From: Gemmatimonadota bacterium
GTDB lineage: Bacteria; Latescibacterota; UBA2968; UBA8231
Reading direction: 5' to 3'
Length of the DNA stretch: 64,000 nt
NCBI GenBank assembly: GCA_018660835.1
Contig: JABJJN010000072.1
Coordinates: 52,634 to 116,633, forward strand
Shown here: positions 17,112 through 26,388 of the stretch, piece after piece
How the letters are laid out: every line of letters starts with the position of its first letter
Position numbering within the stretch: position 1 is the first letter of the stretch
Notes under the pieces: generated by a model
The model's database searches: none
What the model was told of the DNA's origin: nothing
What the model saw: only the letters and a program-made list of their open reading frames with translations
Made by a program: the position numbers and the translations under genes

Positions 17112-18038
17112 CTAATCACCCTTCATCCAGTCGAGCGTCCTGGCCAGGCCCTCCTCGAAGGCCGTAGTAGGCGAATAACCGAGGGTATCGCGTGCCGCTG
17201 TAATGTCGGCCAATGATACCCGCACGTCCCCAGAGCGTGACGTCACGTGCTTGGGGACTAACTCGCTACCCAGCGCGGTGTTGATAGCCTGAACCAATTG
17301 GTTGATCGTGATCGCGCGAGCGCAGCCAATGTTGTAGACCTGACCTGCCGTTTTCTCCATGGCGCAGGCCCGCAGGTTCGCCTCGACGACGTTGTCGACA
17401 TAGGTAAAATCTCTCGATTGCTCACCATCGCCATGAATCATCGGTGCCCTGCCATCTATCATGGCGCGGGCAAAAATTGAGATGACGCCACTGTAGGGAC
17501 TTGCCGGATCCTGGCGAGGACCAAAGATGTTGAAGTATCTGAGGCAGACGGTTTCGAGTTCGTAGACGTGCGACCAAACGCGGCAATAGTGTTCGCCACT
17601 GACTTTCGACAAGCCGTAGGGAGAGATGGGTAGCGCCGGCATGGATTCCTGTTTGGGCACCGTCTCGTCGGCACCGTATGCTGCGGCAGAAGCAGCAAAC
17701 ACCACTCTCTTGACACCCGCAACACGGGCCGCCTCCAGAAGGCGTAGCGTACCGACGACGTTGACGTCCTGCTCCTGGAGTGGATGCTCGACGGAGTACT
17801 GGACCGAGGCGATCGCCGCGTGGTGGAGAACGTAGTCCGCGCCTTCCATCGCACACTCCAGTGCCTCCTGATCTCGCAGATCGCCGACGATGAGATCTAC
17901 ATCGACGCCATCGAGATTGGCACGATGTCCACTCGACAGGTCATCCAAGGCACGTACATCGTGACCGTCAGAACACAGTCGAGCACACAGATGAGAGCCA
18001 ATAAAGCCGGCCCCTCCAGTTACCAGATATTTAGCCAT
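17112..18038 (-). CDS. NAD-dependent nucleotide-sugar epimerase/dehydratase (extended SDR)
   Basis: 308 residues from the ATG at 18038, which starts directly at the Rossmann strand (MAKYLVTGGAGFIGSH); longer in-frame starts add 41 non-conserved residues. NAD-binding TGGAGFIG, the HHAAIASV strand, the Ser/Tyr-x-x-x-Lys site (FAASAAAYG and SPYGLSKVSGE) and RYFNIFGPRQDP are typical of UDP-glucose / UDP-GlcNAc 4-epimerases (GalE/WbpP group). It probably makes an envelope sugar nucleotide. The 2-phosphoglycerate kinase gene follows after 71 bases. Substrate cannot be set from sequence alone. Confidence 0.88.
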   Translation of the reverse strand: MAKYLVTGGAGFIGSHLCARLCSDGHDVRALDDLSSGHRANLDGVDVDLIVGDLRDQEALECAMEGADYVLHHAAIASVQYSVEHPLQEQDVNVVGTLRLLEAARVAGVKRVVFAASAAAYGADETVPKQESMPALPISPYGLSKVSGEHYCRVWSHVYELETVCLRYFNIFGPRQDPASPYSGVISIFARAMIDGRAPMIHGDGEQSRDFTYVDNVVEANLRACAMEKTAGQVYNIGCARAITINQLVQAINTALGSELVPKHVTSRSGDVRVSLADITAARDTLGYSPTTAFEEGLARTLDWMKGD

Positions 18039-18132
18039 AACCCGGCCAGTTCCTTCGAAACAGGCGGCGTCAATTGATGGTCGATGAACGCTGCCTTGTG
18101 CACATGTTGCCGCTCGTGCGCGGAGTCGGGAT

Positions 18133-18138
18133 ATTATA
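18133..18138 (-). promoter_or_regulatory. Candidate -10 element of the epimerase gene
   Basis: A perfect TATAAT on the minus strand, about 95 bases upstream of the epimerase start and inside the divergent 211-base region shared with transaldolase. The -35 (GTGCAA at 17 bases) is weak. On the plus strand the same bases read GATATTATAC, so the element could serve transaldolase too. Confidence 0.3.
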
Positions 18139-18249
18139 CGCCCGAAGTGCCTCCATTGCACTGTGCCTGCACTTCACCGCCTTCCGGCGACCGATGGCAA
18201 CAGCCAATCGGCCCACATGCGTTCCATAGCCACCAGGAGTCATCCTCCC

Positions 18250-19386
18250 ATGTCGAATCCGCTCGTCGATCTCGGCCAGCAAGGTCAGAGCGTCTGGTAT
18301 GACAACATCGGCCGCAGCATGATCACAACGGGTGAGTTGAACCGTCTGATTGACCAAGATGGGTTGTCGGGAATGACCTCGAATCCGGCGATCTTCGAGA
18401 AAGCGATCTCGGGATCCGACGATTACCGTGGCGTCTTGCGCCAACTGTCCATCGCTGGCCTGCAACCATTGCAGATCTATGAGTCGATTGCCATCGAGGA
18501 CATTTGCTGGGCTGCGGATGTGATGTTGCCCGTCTACGAGCGCACTGAAGGCGTTGATGGCTACGTGTCCCTCGAAGTATCGCCGCATCTGGCGGACGAT
18601 ACGCAGGGCACCGTCGAAGAGGCTCTGCGTCTGGCGAACGAAGTGGGGCGACAGAATGTGATGATCAAGGTCCCTGGAACACCGGCTGGCGTGCCGGCTG
18701 TCGAGCAGTTGATTGCCCAGGGAATCAGCATCAATGTTACGTTGCTGTTCTCCCAGGAGAACTATCTGGATGTGGCCAGAGCGTATGTCGCAGGACTCGA
18801 GCAACTGCGAGACAGCGGCGGCGATGTGTCGCGTGTCGGTAGTGTCGCCAGTTTCTTTGTCAGTCGCATCGACGCCGCCATCGATGGGCAGATCGACCAG
18901 ATGTTGCCCAACATTGACAGTGCTGAGCGACGCGTTGCAATGCGTGCACTCAAAGGGCGTGTCGCCATTGCCAATGCCAAGCTGGCCTATGCATCCTTCA
19001 AACAACTGCTGTCCGAAGAAAGCTGGCGGTCCCTGGCGGCGGCAGGTGCACGCCCTCAGCGCCTGCTGTGGGCCAGTACGAGCGTGAAAAACCCCACCTA
19101 CCGCGACGTTCTGTATGTCGAGGAACTGATTGGTCCACAGACCGTCAACACCATGCCCGAGGCGACATACCTTGCCTTCCGCGACCACGGTATTGCCAAA
19201 GCAGCCCTTGAAGAGCACGTAGATGAAGCAACAGACGTCATGGCCGCCCTTGCTGCATCTGGAATCTCGATCTCAGAGGTCACAAATCGGTTGCAGGCAG
19301 ATGCAGTGCGTCTGTTTGTCGAACCCTTTGATAAATTGTTGGCAGCGATCAACGATCAGCGTTCAGCAATCGCCGAGCGTAGCTGA
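18250..19386 (+). CDS. tal: Transaldolase
   Basis: 378 residues, the length of the long transaldolase type found in actinobacteria and cyanobacteria. The ATG at 18250 has AGGAG about 10 bases upstream. Conserved SGMTSNPAIFEKAI, VMIKVPGTPAG, SINVTLLFS, SRID and the catalytic-region motif ASTSVKNPTYRD are present. It interconverts fructose-6-phosphate plus erythrose-4-phosphate with sedoheptulose-7-phosphate plus glyceraldehyde-3-phosphate, in the cytoplasm. It leads a four-gene set with zwf (12-base gap), glk and a KdsC-like phosphatase, supporting carbon flow through the pentose phosphate pathway. Confidence 0.95.
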   Translation: MSNPLVDLGQQGQSVWYDNIGRSMITTGELNRLIDQDGLSGMTSNPAIFEKAISGSDDYRGVLRQLSIAGLQPLQIYESIAIEDICWAADVMLPVYERTEGVDGYVSLEVSPHLADDTQGTVEEALRLANEVGRQNVMIKVPGTPAGVPAVEQLIAQGISINVTLLFSQENYLDVARAYVAGLEQLRDSGGDVSRVGSVASFFVSRIDAAIDGQIDQMLPNIDSAERRVAMRALKGRVAIANAKLAYASFKQLLSEESWRSLAAAGARPQRLLWASTSVKNPTYRDVLYVEELIGPQTVNTMPEATYLAFRDHGIAKAALEEHVDEATDVMAALAASGISISEVTNRLQADAVRLFVEPFDKLLAAINDQRSAIAERS

Positions 19387-19398
19387 GTTCGCGTCCCC

Positions 19399-20916
19399 GT
19401 GACCGATTTTCTGCTTTCTCCGGAACGCATGCCCGATGCATGTGCGCTCGTGATTTTCGGAGCCTCCGGTGATCTGACTCGGCGCAAGCTGCTTCCAGCA
19501 ATATGGCACTTGTCACGTCAGGGTCGTTTGCCGCAAGAGTTCGCCCTTGTTGGTGTCGCTCGGACGCAGATGTCGACCGACGCATTCCGCCAACAGATGC
19601 GTCTTGCCTTGGAGGAATTCGTCGATCTTGGCGAACAGGACAAGGAGCATCTCGAGGGATTTCTTGCTCGCATCAACTATATCAGCGGCGATCCGACGAC
19701 ACAGGAGACTTACGTCCGTCTGCGTCAGCGGTTGCAGGACATCGATCAGGAATTCGGCACGCAGGGAAATCGGTGCTACTACTGCTCTGTACCACCACAG
19801 GTGTATCTGGATATCGTCCGCCATCTTGGCCTGGCTCAGATGGCGCGTGAACACGAGCAGGAGCATGGTTGGATCCGCATCATCGTTGAGAAACCCTTTG
19901 GCCACGATCTGGATAGTGCCCGAGAACTGAACAGGTCTCTGCACAAAGTATTCAAAGAGCATCAGATCTTTCGCATAGATCACTACCTGGGTAAGGAGAC
20001 GGTGCAGAATATTCTGGTTTTTCGTCTCGCCAACTCCATGTTCGAGCCCCTTTGGAACCGTCGTTACGTCGACCACGTGCAGATCACCGCCGCAGAGGCT
20101 GTGGGCGTCGAGCATCGTGCTGGCTACTACGACACGTCGGGCGCGTTGCGCGACATGATTCAGAATCATCTGCTGCAGGTGATGTGTGTCATTGCCATGG
20201 AGCCACCATCAACATTCGATGCCGAGTCCGTGCGCATCGAGAAGTTGAAGGTGCTCAAAGCAGTACGACCATTCAGTGTCGGACAGGTTGACCGGTTTGC
20301 CGTACGTGGCCAGTACGCAGGTGGCACCGACGTTGACGGGAATCCGTGCCGTGGCTACCTGCAGGAGGAAGATGTCCCCGCCGCATCGCGAACGGAGACC
20401 TTCGCTGCCGTCGAGTTCACTGTCGATAATTGGCGCTGGCAGGGCGTGCCCTTCTACGTGCGCACGGGCAAACGCATGGCACGACGCACGAGCTCAGTGA
20501 CATTGCATTTCAAACAGCCGCCCCACTTGATCTTCGGCGACCAGCCACCGCAAGCGAGTACTCTGACGATTCGCATCCAGCCAGAGGAGGGAATCTCCCT
20601 CGCTTTTAGTGGCAAACGACCCGGACCCGACGTCCATCTGGATGCAGTGGACATGGACTTCTGCTACGCCGATCACTTTGGCGGTCGCAATCCTGAGGCA
20701 TACGAAACACTGATCCTTGACTGTCTCGTCGGCGATGGAACACTGTTCGCATCCAACGACTGGATCGAGAAATCCTGGGAATTGCTGATGCCGATCATGG
20801 AAGCATGGAACGCGACCTCGGCAACACAAGTGCCATCCTATGCAGCAGGAACCTGGGGGCCTGTTGAGGCGCAGGCGTTGTTTGACAGGGACTGGCGACG
20901 ATGGGAAGAGGCATAA
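19399..20916 (+). CDS. zwf: Glucose-6-phosphate 1-dehydrogenase
   Basis: 505 residues starting at GTG 19399. The nucleotide-binding GASGDLTRRKLLPA and the substrate-binding/catalytic RIDHYLGKETVQN are intact; VEKPFGHD, FYVRTGKRM and the C-terminal WELLMPI segment also match. It oxidises glucose-6-phosphate to 6-phosphogluconolactone with NADP (or NAD) in the cytoplasm, the entry to the oxidative pentose phosphate or Entner-Doudoroff routes. It sits between tal and glk. The lactonase and 6-phosphogluconate dehydrogenase genes are not in the window. Confidence 0.97.
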   Translation: MTDFLLSPERMPDACALVIFGASGDLTRRKLLPAIWHLSRQGRLPQEFALVGVARTQMSTDAFRQQMRLALEEFVDLGEQDKEHLEGFLARINYISGDPTTQETYVRLRQRLQDIDQEFGTQGNRCYYCSVPPQVYLDIVRHLGLAQMAREHEQEHGWIRIIVEKPFGHDLDSARELNRSLHKVFKEHQIFRIDHYLGKETVQNILVFRLANSMFEPLWNRRYVDHVQITAAEAVGVEHRAGYYDTSGALRDMIQNHLLQVMCVIAMEPPSTFDAESVRIEKLKVLKAVRPFSVGQVDRFAVRGQYAGGTDVDGNPCRGYLQEEDVPAASRTETFAAVEFTVDNWRWQGVPFYVRTGKRMARRTSSVTLHFKQPPHLIFGDQPPQASTLTIRIQPEEGISLAFSGKRPGPDVHLDAVDMDFCYADHFGGRNPEAYETLILDCLVGDGTLFASNDWIEKSWELLMPIMEAWNATSATQVPSYAAGTWGPVEAQALFDRDWRRWEEA

Positions 20917-20920
20917 GAGG

Positions 20921-21913
20921 ATGATCCTCGCGGCGGATGTTGGTGGCACAAAAACGTATCTGGGTCTCTACCGCGCGTCGGCGACAGGCATCGTTGAGGT
21001 CTCATCCGCGCGCTACGACTCCACCCAGTACCCCGGCATTTCCGAGCTCTTGCTGGCATTCTTACAGACCAGCGAGCAGAAGAAACCGAGTCGCATTGTC
21101 CTCGGTGTGCCTGGCCCGGCACGACATCCGCCCGTTGAACCAGTGAATCTGCCCTGGATCATCGATCCTGATCACATCAGACAACAGCTGGGCATCGCTG
21201 ATGTATTTCTTCTGAACGACCTGGAAGCAACCGCCTACGGAACACTGGCGTTGGGTCCAGACGATCTGATTGAACTGAGTGCGGGAGAAGCAGATCCCGA
21301 AGGCAATGCCGCCGTCATCGCCGCCGGCACGGGGCTGGGCGAGGCAGGGCTTACGTGGATTGGCACAGGACACGTTGCGGTTCCTTCTGAAGGAGGCCAC
21401 GCATCCTTTGCACCCGGCACCAGCCTGGAGGCGGACCTCTGGAAATATCTGTTTGAGCGCCATGGACACGTCAGCTGGGAGCGCGTTGTCTCAGGCATGG
21501 GTCTGGTGAACATTTACGAATTCCTGCGCGACACGGGCCACGGGCAAGAGCCGGATTGGCTGCGCGAACAATTGCTCAATCGAGATGCGGGAGCACGGAT
21601 CATCTCCGAGGCTGCCACCGAGGGCGGATCGGACCTGGCCATGGCAGCATTGGACCTGTTCGTCTCGCTCTACGGCGCGGAAGCAGGAAACCTTGCGCTC
21701 AAGTTCCTGGCGACTGGTGGTGTTTTCATCGGCGGTGGAATTGCCCCGAAAATCGCTGACAAACTTGCCGAAGGCGCCTTCATGACAGCCTTTGCCGAAA
21801 AGGGCCGTATCTCAGACATCCTGCACCGGATTCCCGTGCACATTATCCGAAATGATCGCACTGCCTTGCTGGGAGCCGCCTACTATGGCGTGCAGCAGGC
21901 GGAACATTCATGA
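20921..21913 (+). CDS. glk: Glucokinase
   Basis: 330 residues from the ATG at 20921, 4 bases after the zwf stop; a longer in-frame start would overlap zwf. The phosphate motif LAADVGGTKTYLGLY, the NDLEATAYG segment, AAGTGLGEAGL, and the substrate loop PSEGGHASFAPG place it in the E. coli-type Glk family (not ROK). It phosphorylates glucose with ATP to give glucose-6-phosphate, feeding the zwf product upstream. The pairing with zwf gives a two-step entry of free glucose into the oxidative pentose route. Confidence 0.93.
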   Translation: MILAADVGGTKTYLGLYRASATGIVEVSSARYDSTQYPGISELLLAFLQTSEQKKPSRIVLGVPGPARHPPVEPVNLPWIIDPDHIRQQLGIADVFLLNDLEATAYGTLALGPDDLIELSAGEADPEGNAAVIAAGTGLGEAGLTWIGTGHVAVPSEGGHASFAPGTSLEADLWKYLFERHGHVSWERVVSGMGLVNIYEFLRDTGHGQEPDWLREQLLNRDAGARIISEAATEGGSDLAMAALDLFVSLYGAEAGNLALKFLATGGVFIGGGIAPKIADKLAEGAFMTAFAEKGRISDILHRIPVHIIRNDRTALLGAAYYGVQQAEHS

Positions 21914-21920
21914 GGCAGAC

Positions 21921-22472
21921 ATGTCGATGACGCCCCCACATCCTCATCTTGTTGCCGCCGCCGCAGGGATCCGTCTGCTTTTGACCGACGTGGATGGAGT
22001 CTGGACGGATGGACGAATGGTGTATGTGCCCGGTCCAGATGGGCAGATTGTCGAGACGAAGGCAGTCAGCGCTCTGGATGGGCAGGGATTCCGTTGGTGG
22101 CATGCCGCCGGCCACGTAAGCGGCATCATCTCGGGCAGGGAGTCCCCCGGTATCACATATCGAGCCAAGATGCTCGGTGTGACGTACATCTACCAGAATC
22201 GTCTGGAGAAGGTGGATCCTTACGAGGAGATCTGCGCTGCCGCCGGTGTCACTGACGAGGAAGTCGCCTATGTCGGCGATGACCTGCCGGACACACCGCT
22301 ATTGAGACGCGCCGGGCTTGCAGTGGCAGTTGCCAACGCGAGACAGGAAGTGAAGTCTGTTGCCGACTACGTGACCGAGGCCCGCGGCGGCGACGGCGCC
22401 GTCCGTGAGGTGATCGAGCTGATCTTGCGAGCTCGCGGTGAGTGGGACGCAGTTCTGCAACGTTATCGCTGA
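21921..22472 (+). CDS. kdsC: KdsC-like HAD phosphatase
   Basis: 183 residues from the ATG at 21921, 7 bases after the glk stop with GAGG upstream; a second ATG two codons later is possible. HAD motif I is LLTDVDGVWTDG (consensus has Leu where this has Trp), motif II IISGRESP, and the later VGDDLPDTPLLRRAGLAVAVANA holds the third and fourth motifs. This is the KdsC family (3-deoxy-manno-octulosonate-8-phosphate phosphatase, LPS core), or a related sugar-phosphate phosphatase. Position next to glk, zwf and tal leaves open a role in hexose or ulosonate metabolism. The other kds genes are absent here. Confidence 0.75.
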   Translation: MSMTPPHPHLVAAAAGIRLLLTDVDGVWTDGRMVYVPGPDGQIVETKAVSALDGQGFRWWHAAGHVSGIISGRESPGITYRAKMLGVTYIYQNRLEKVDPYEEICAAAGVTDEEVAYVGDDLPDTPLLRRAGLAVAVANARQEVKSVADYVTEARGGDGAVREVIELILRARGEWDAVLQRYR

Positions 22473-22557
22473 GCAACTCGATGCTGCGAGCTACCAGACC
22501 ACGAACTGATCTGCGGAGTCAGCGCATTGCTCCACCGCGCCGGGCCCTACCTAAAGG

Positions 22558-23766
22558 CTAGACAGTACCGAGAATTTCACGCAGGCGGTGGCCGACGATC
22601 TCAGGTTCACCCTCCTTCAGACACATGGGTCCGAAGCCGACGCCACCTTCGCGAACGTTGGTAGGATTGGCCTGAATCGATGGTTCTGAGTCTTGTAGTT
22701 GACGAATCACATCCAGCGCCGTCATGCCGCAGATGTCCTCGTCAATCTGAGCGTGAACGAGGGGTATCTCCGAGCGCTTGGGATCATTGACCAACTTGAT
22801 CTCAACACCGGGAATCTCGCCGGCGGCGTCCATCAGATTCTTCATCATGTCCAGCCATGCCGCCCGGCGTGCGTCAGGATCTTGTTCGACAAACAGCTCC
22901 AGCGCTGTCAGCAGTCCGACGATCTCTTCTTTGCCGACCTTGCAAGGCCGACCAATGCCGTGATGCGGTGCACCAGGCAAATGGCGTTTGTCGATCAGCT
23001 CGATGGGCGGATTCCACTGATCCCAAAGAATGTCCATGTCGAGGTGTTGCAGGGCAGCCGCCTCGATCAGATCACGCCGGCCGCAAAGAATACCAGATGC
23101 TTGCGGACCACGAATCGCTTTGCCGCCACTGAATGCTACCAGATCAGCACCTTCCTCGATGAAACGTCGCAGATTGCTCGCCGGCGGCAGTTGCCCTGCT
23201 GCGTCGACGATGACAGGAACTCCCGCAGCGTGTGCCACAGCGACAACAGCAGGTAGGTCGGGCACGGTGTGCGCATAGGCGACATAAACCACGGCCGCAG
23301 TATTGTCGTCGATCGCGGCGGCATACTCCCAAGGCTCGGCGTCACGCACACCAGCGCCTGAGTAGCGGTCAGCAATGCCGATCTCCACGAGATCGATGCC
23401 AACGGATCGCACCGCATGATCGTAAAAGTTGCGATGGCTGCGAGCCATCACAACACGACGCTTCATACCTGTTGTATCCGGCAGTCGATTCATCAGACTC
23501 GGATCCAGTCCCGTCACGCTGGCGGCGGTCCCCAACAGCAGACCGGCGGCGGCGCCACTGGTGACATAACCAGCCTCTGCTCCCGTATGCTGAGAGATCA
23601 GCTGGCTGGCTCGAGCCTGCAAAGAGGCAATGTCGACGCAATACTGAGAGGCTTCCCGCATCGCGTCGGCTACCTGCGTCGGCATGATGGATCCGCTCAA
23701 ACGAGTCGCGGGTCCAAGGGCGTTGATAATCGGCTTGATACCGAGACGCTCATATACGTGGGTCAT
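22558..23766 (-). CDS. SelA-like PLP-dependent enzyme
   Basis: 402 residues, fold type I PLP enzyme of the L-seryl-tRNA(Sec) selenium transferase / D-glucosaminate-6-phosphate ammonia-lyase-like family. The N-terminal NALGPATRLSG motif, YVTSGAAAGLLLGTAA, the PVIVDAAGQLPP aspartate strand and the PLP lysine in FSGGKAIRGPQASGIL are all intact. No tRNA-binding or selB/selD neighbours exist, so it is unlikely to be true SelA. Members in sugar-acid clusters act as ammonia-lyases or aldolase-like enzymes. The next gene upstream, an enolase-superfamily enzyme 85 bases away, and SHMT are probably co-transcribed. Confidence 0.8.
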   Translation of the reverse strand: MTHVYERLGIKPIINALGPATRLSGSIMPTQVADAMREASQYCVDIASLQARASQLISQHTGAEAGYVTSGAAAGLLLGTAASVTGLDPSLMNRLPDTTGMKRRVVMARSHRNFYDHAVRSVGIDLVEIGIADRYSGAGVRDAEPWEYAAAIDDNTAAVVYVAYAHTVPDLPAVVAVAHAAGVPVIVDAAGQLPPASNLRRFIEEGADLVAFSGGKAIRGPQASGILCGRRDLIEAAALQHLDMDILWDQWNPPIELIDKRHLPGAPHHGIGRPCKVGKEEIVGLLTALELFVEQDPDARRAAWLDMMKNLMDAAGEIPGVEIKLVNDPKRSEIPLVHAQIDEDICGMTALDVIRQLQDSEPSIQANPTNVREGGVGFGPMCLKEGEPEIVGHRLREILGTV

Positions 23767-23851
23767 TTGCTGTGCCTGATCTGGAAATACGCCGCGAACT
23801 CTGGGTGCGACGTGAGCCGAATGGACAACAGAGAATTGACGACAGACGTCG

Positions 23852-24949
23852 TCAGTCCGTCTCGTAGATGAATCGATTTACCAGGTAGTTGTTGATTGCA
23901 TCGGGATCGAGAGTGAAACCGAGCCCAGGTCGATCAGGGACGAGCAGGGCACTGTCCTCAAACTCGAATGGTTCCAGGGTCAGGTCGTGCTCCCAGGCGA
24001 TGGGACCTACCATGTCGTATGGCTGACTCAAGTGAGGCATGCAAGCTGCCAAATGCAGGCCCATCGCGGCACCCGGGCCGTAGGCAACACACTGCGACCA
24101 TCCACCCATGCCAAGATCATGCGCCAATCGACTCTCCGCCAAGGTCTGCAGATGACTGGCGCTACCAACGATCGCGTAATCGAGCGCTTCAGCCTGAAAA
24201 CGACGTAGCAGATCGTCGCTCCCGTTGACGTGATCTGCGATGGGAAGATGAATCGTGTGTCGAAGCCGCTTCCACTCGCTGTGGCTGCCTCCCGTTGCAG
24301 CCTTGGTAATCGGGCTTTCCAGGGACTCCATTGGCAGATCCCGTAGGCGCCGTGCCAACTCCTGAGCCACCCAGACTTCCCCAAGGCGCCACCGTATATC
24401 TGGACGCACACGCATACCAGGTGCCGCCGCATGGATTGCTTCCACTCGATCCACGACGTAGCGGATGCGCTGCTCGTCGTCCATCTCGCGTTGGGTAATA
24501 CACTTCATCTTGTAGTAGCGAAACCCGCGCTCCCAACCCCACGCAGCATCCTCGCCCGTGTGTTTGGGCGTCTTGTAACCGGTGCATTGGGTAATCGGCA
24601 CGGCATCTCTCAACCGACCACCGAGCAATTGATGGATTGGCACACCCAACGCCTGGCCTCGCAGATCGAGAATCACCTGCTCGAAGGAAGCCGCCATTTG
24701 AGTTCTCGGCTGCGCAAGATTGTAGCCGAGAACATCTGTACCCAACCAATCTCGTAGCTGCTCGTCGATCACCGCCTGATCGGTGAACCGCTCGATCTGG
24801 GTTAGTCCGATCAGGCCTTCGTCCGTTTCGACCTCGGCAATACCGTGCGCCGCGCATTGATGCAAAGGTTGGCCATTGGTGTCATCCGACCACCACCAGT
24901 GACGTTCCGGTACGTTGACGATGTGAAGAGTGATACGAGAGATCTTCAT
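23852..24949 (-). CDS. Enolase-superfamily (mandelate racemase/muconate lactonizing type) enzyme
   Basis: 365 residues. The N-terminal capping domain (IAEVETDEGLIGLTQ) and barrel are both present. Likely catalytic Lys147 and Lys149 (YYKMK) lie after strand 2. Candidate Mg ligands are Asp184 (VRPDIRW), Glu211 (SLESP) and Asp239 (IADH). The usual lysine or Asp/His dyad after strand 6 is not seen: the region reads VGSASHLQ. A tryptophan-rich WWWSDDTNG loop near residue 18 is unusual. It could be an acid-sugar dehydratase, a racemase or an inert relative. It is flanked by SelA-like and SHMT genes (11 bases), a catabolic-style context. Reaction not assignable. Confidence 0.8.
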   Translation of the reverse strand: MKISRITLHIVNVPERHWWWSDDTNGQPLHQCAAHGIAEVETDEGLIGLTQIERFTDQAVIDEQLRDWLGTDVLGYNLAQPRTQMAASFEQVILDLRGQALGVPIHQLLGGRLRDAVPITQCTGYKTPKHTGEDAAWGWERGFRYYKMKCITQREMDDEQRIRYVVDRVEAIHAAAPGMRVRPDIRWRLGEVWVAQELARRLRDLPMESLESPITKAATGGSHSEWKRLRHTIHLPIADHVNGSDDLLRRFQAEALDYAIVGSASHLQTLAESRLAHDLGMGGWSQCVAYGPGAAMGLHLAACMPHLSQPYDMVGPIAWEHDLTLEPFEFEDSALLVPDRPGLGFTLDPDAINNYLVNRFIYETD

Positions 24950-24960
24950 CGGAGCCTGTG

Positions 24961-26238
24961 TCAGTTGTTAGGTGCGTCGATTCCTGGGGCCGGAAATTGA
25001 TCGCATAGTTCCCTTACCTGCTCGGCAATGCGGCGATAAGCCTGGCGACGTGCGTCTTGTTCGATCGACGCATCAGCGCGAATCTCGGCGACTTCATTCA
25101 TCCAGTCTGCCAGTTTCAGCATTTCATTGGCGCCGAAACCGCGGCTGGTGATCGCCGGTGTGCCGATTCGTATTCCACTTGGACGGCGAGCGGATCTGGT
25201 GTCTCCGGGGACCAGGTTGTAGTTGCAGACAATCCCCGCTGCATCCAGGGCCTTACTCATCTGGTTGCCCGTCACGCTCTTGGTGCTCATGTCGATCAAC
25301 AGCAGATGGTTGTCTGTTCCACCGGAAACCACGCCAAAGCCTCTCTCCATCAGAGCAGCGCCCAAGATCTGAGCGTTGTCGACGATCGCCTGGGCATAGC
25401 GACGAAACTCGTCGGTATCCGCTTCCTTCAGGGCAACAGCCACTGCTGCCGTCGTGTGGTTGTGTGGCCCACCTTGCAGGCCTGGGAATACTGCCTTGTC
25501 GATGGCCTGAGCGTATTGCTTGCGACACATGATCATGCCGCCGCGGGGGCCACGCAGTGATTTGTGCGTCGTCGTCGTCACGACGTCTACGTGATCAACC
25601 GGACTCGGATGGACACCTGTAGCGACCAAGCCCGCAATGTGGGCGATGTCAGCAACGACAAGAGCGCCCACTTTCTTGCCAATGGCGGCAAAACGCTCAA
25701 AATCAAGGATTCGTGGATACGCAGTGGTGCCACAGAAAATTAGCTTTGGTTGAGTCTGAACTGCCAATTTCTCGATTTCATCATAGTCGAGATAGCCGGT
25801 TTCAACATCAACACCGTACTGAACTGCATTGTAGTGAAGTCCTGAGATGCTCACTCCGGCACCGTGTGTCAGGTGACCACCGTGTGCCAGCGAAAGACCC
25901 ATCACCGTATCGCCTGGCTGCGCCAAGGCAACATAGACGGCCTGGTTGGCCGGGGATCCCGAATAGGGCTGCACATTGATATGCTCGGCACCAAAAAGGG
26001 CACGCGCCCGATCGATCGCTAGCTGCTCGATCTTGTCGATCTGTTGCTGACCTTCGTAGTAGCGGTCCCCAGGATACCCCTCGGAGTATTTGTTTGTCAG
26101 GATGGAACCGGTCGCATCGAGGACGGCCTGTGTGACATAATTCTCAGATGGAATCAGTCGAATCTTGGCATGTTGTCGCCGTTGCTCGGCGGCAATCATG
26201 GCACTTACCTCGGGGTCAGCCTGGTCCAGACGGGACAT
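24961..26238 (-). CDS. glyA: Serine hydroxymethyltransferase
   Basis: 425 residues from the ATG at 26238, preceded by GAGG about 7 bases upstream; upstream in-frame starts lie before this site. Motifs: LIPSENYVTQAVL, TNKYSEGYPG, GSPANQAVY, AHGGHLTHG, the PLP lysine in TTTTHKSLRGPRGG, and FPGLQGGPHNH. It converts serine plus tetrahydrofolate to glycine plus 5,10-methylene-THF, a cytoplasmic PLP enzyme. Here it lies in front of two sugar-acid-type enzymes rather than folate genes, and might serve beta-hydroxy-amino-acid cleavage as well as C1 supply. It is divergent from the FGGY kinase. Confidence 0.95.
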   Translation of the reverse strand: MSRLDQADPEVSAMIAAEQRRQHAKIRLIPSENYVTQAVLDATGSILTNKYSEGYPGDRYYEGQQQIDKIEQLAIDRARALFGAEHINVQPYSGSPANQAVYVALAQPGDTVMGLSLAHGGHLTHGAGVSISGLHYNAVQYGVDVETGYLDYDEIEKLAVQTQPKLIFCGTTAYPRILDFERFAAIGKKVGALVVADIAHIAGLVATGVHPSPVDHVDVVTTTTHKSLRGPRGGMIMCRKQYAQAIDKAVFPGLQGGPHNHTTAAVAVALKEADTDEFRRYAQAIVDNAQILGAALMERGFGVVSGGTDNHLLLIDMSTKSVTGNQMSKALDAAGIVCNYNLVPGDTRSARRPSGIRIGTPAITSRGFGANEMLKLADWMNEVAEIRADASIEQDARRQAYRRIAEQVRELCDQFPAPGIDAPNN

Positions 26239-26320
26239 GCACATCCTCATATAGGGCGAATAGTGGCAAGATGATTCGCGTTGCTCTGGACTTCCTCCCA
26301 GACTTCCCACGACGTTAGTT

Positions 26321-26350
26321 TGAGACCCTGTGAGACCCAAAATGGGTCTC
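26321..26350. promoter_or_regulatory. Operator-like repeat cluster before the FGGY kinase gene
   Basis: TGAGACCC occurs twice in direct orientation (26321-26328 and 26331-26338). The second copy also forms a perfect 8-base inverted repeat with TGGGTCTC (26343-26350) across a three-base loop. It lies between divergent glyA (-) and the sugar kinase (+), about 40 bases before the kinase start, so it may bind a repressor of the kinase or of both genes. Confidence 0.45.
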
Positions 26351-26388
26351 GCTCAGGTGAACGGACGAACTTAACCAGGGGTGTATCC

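Noticed and set aside
18070..19218. Long open frame antisense to transaldolase
   Set aside because: Exact overlap with a clear tal gene; the composition is a mirror of tal codon positions and has no domain or ribosome site.
22558..23766. True selenocysteine synthase SelA
   Set aside because: No selB, selC or selD in the area and the context is catabolic; the SelA-like family includes sugar-acid ammonia-lyases.
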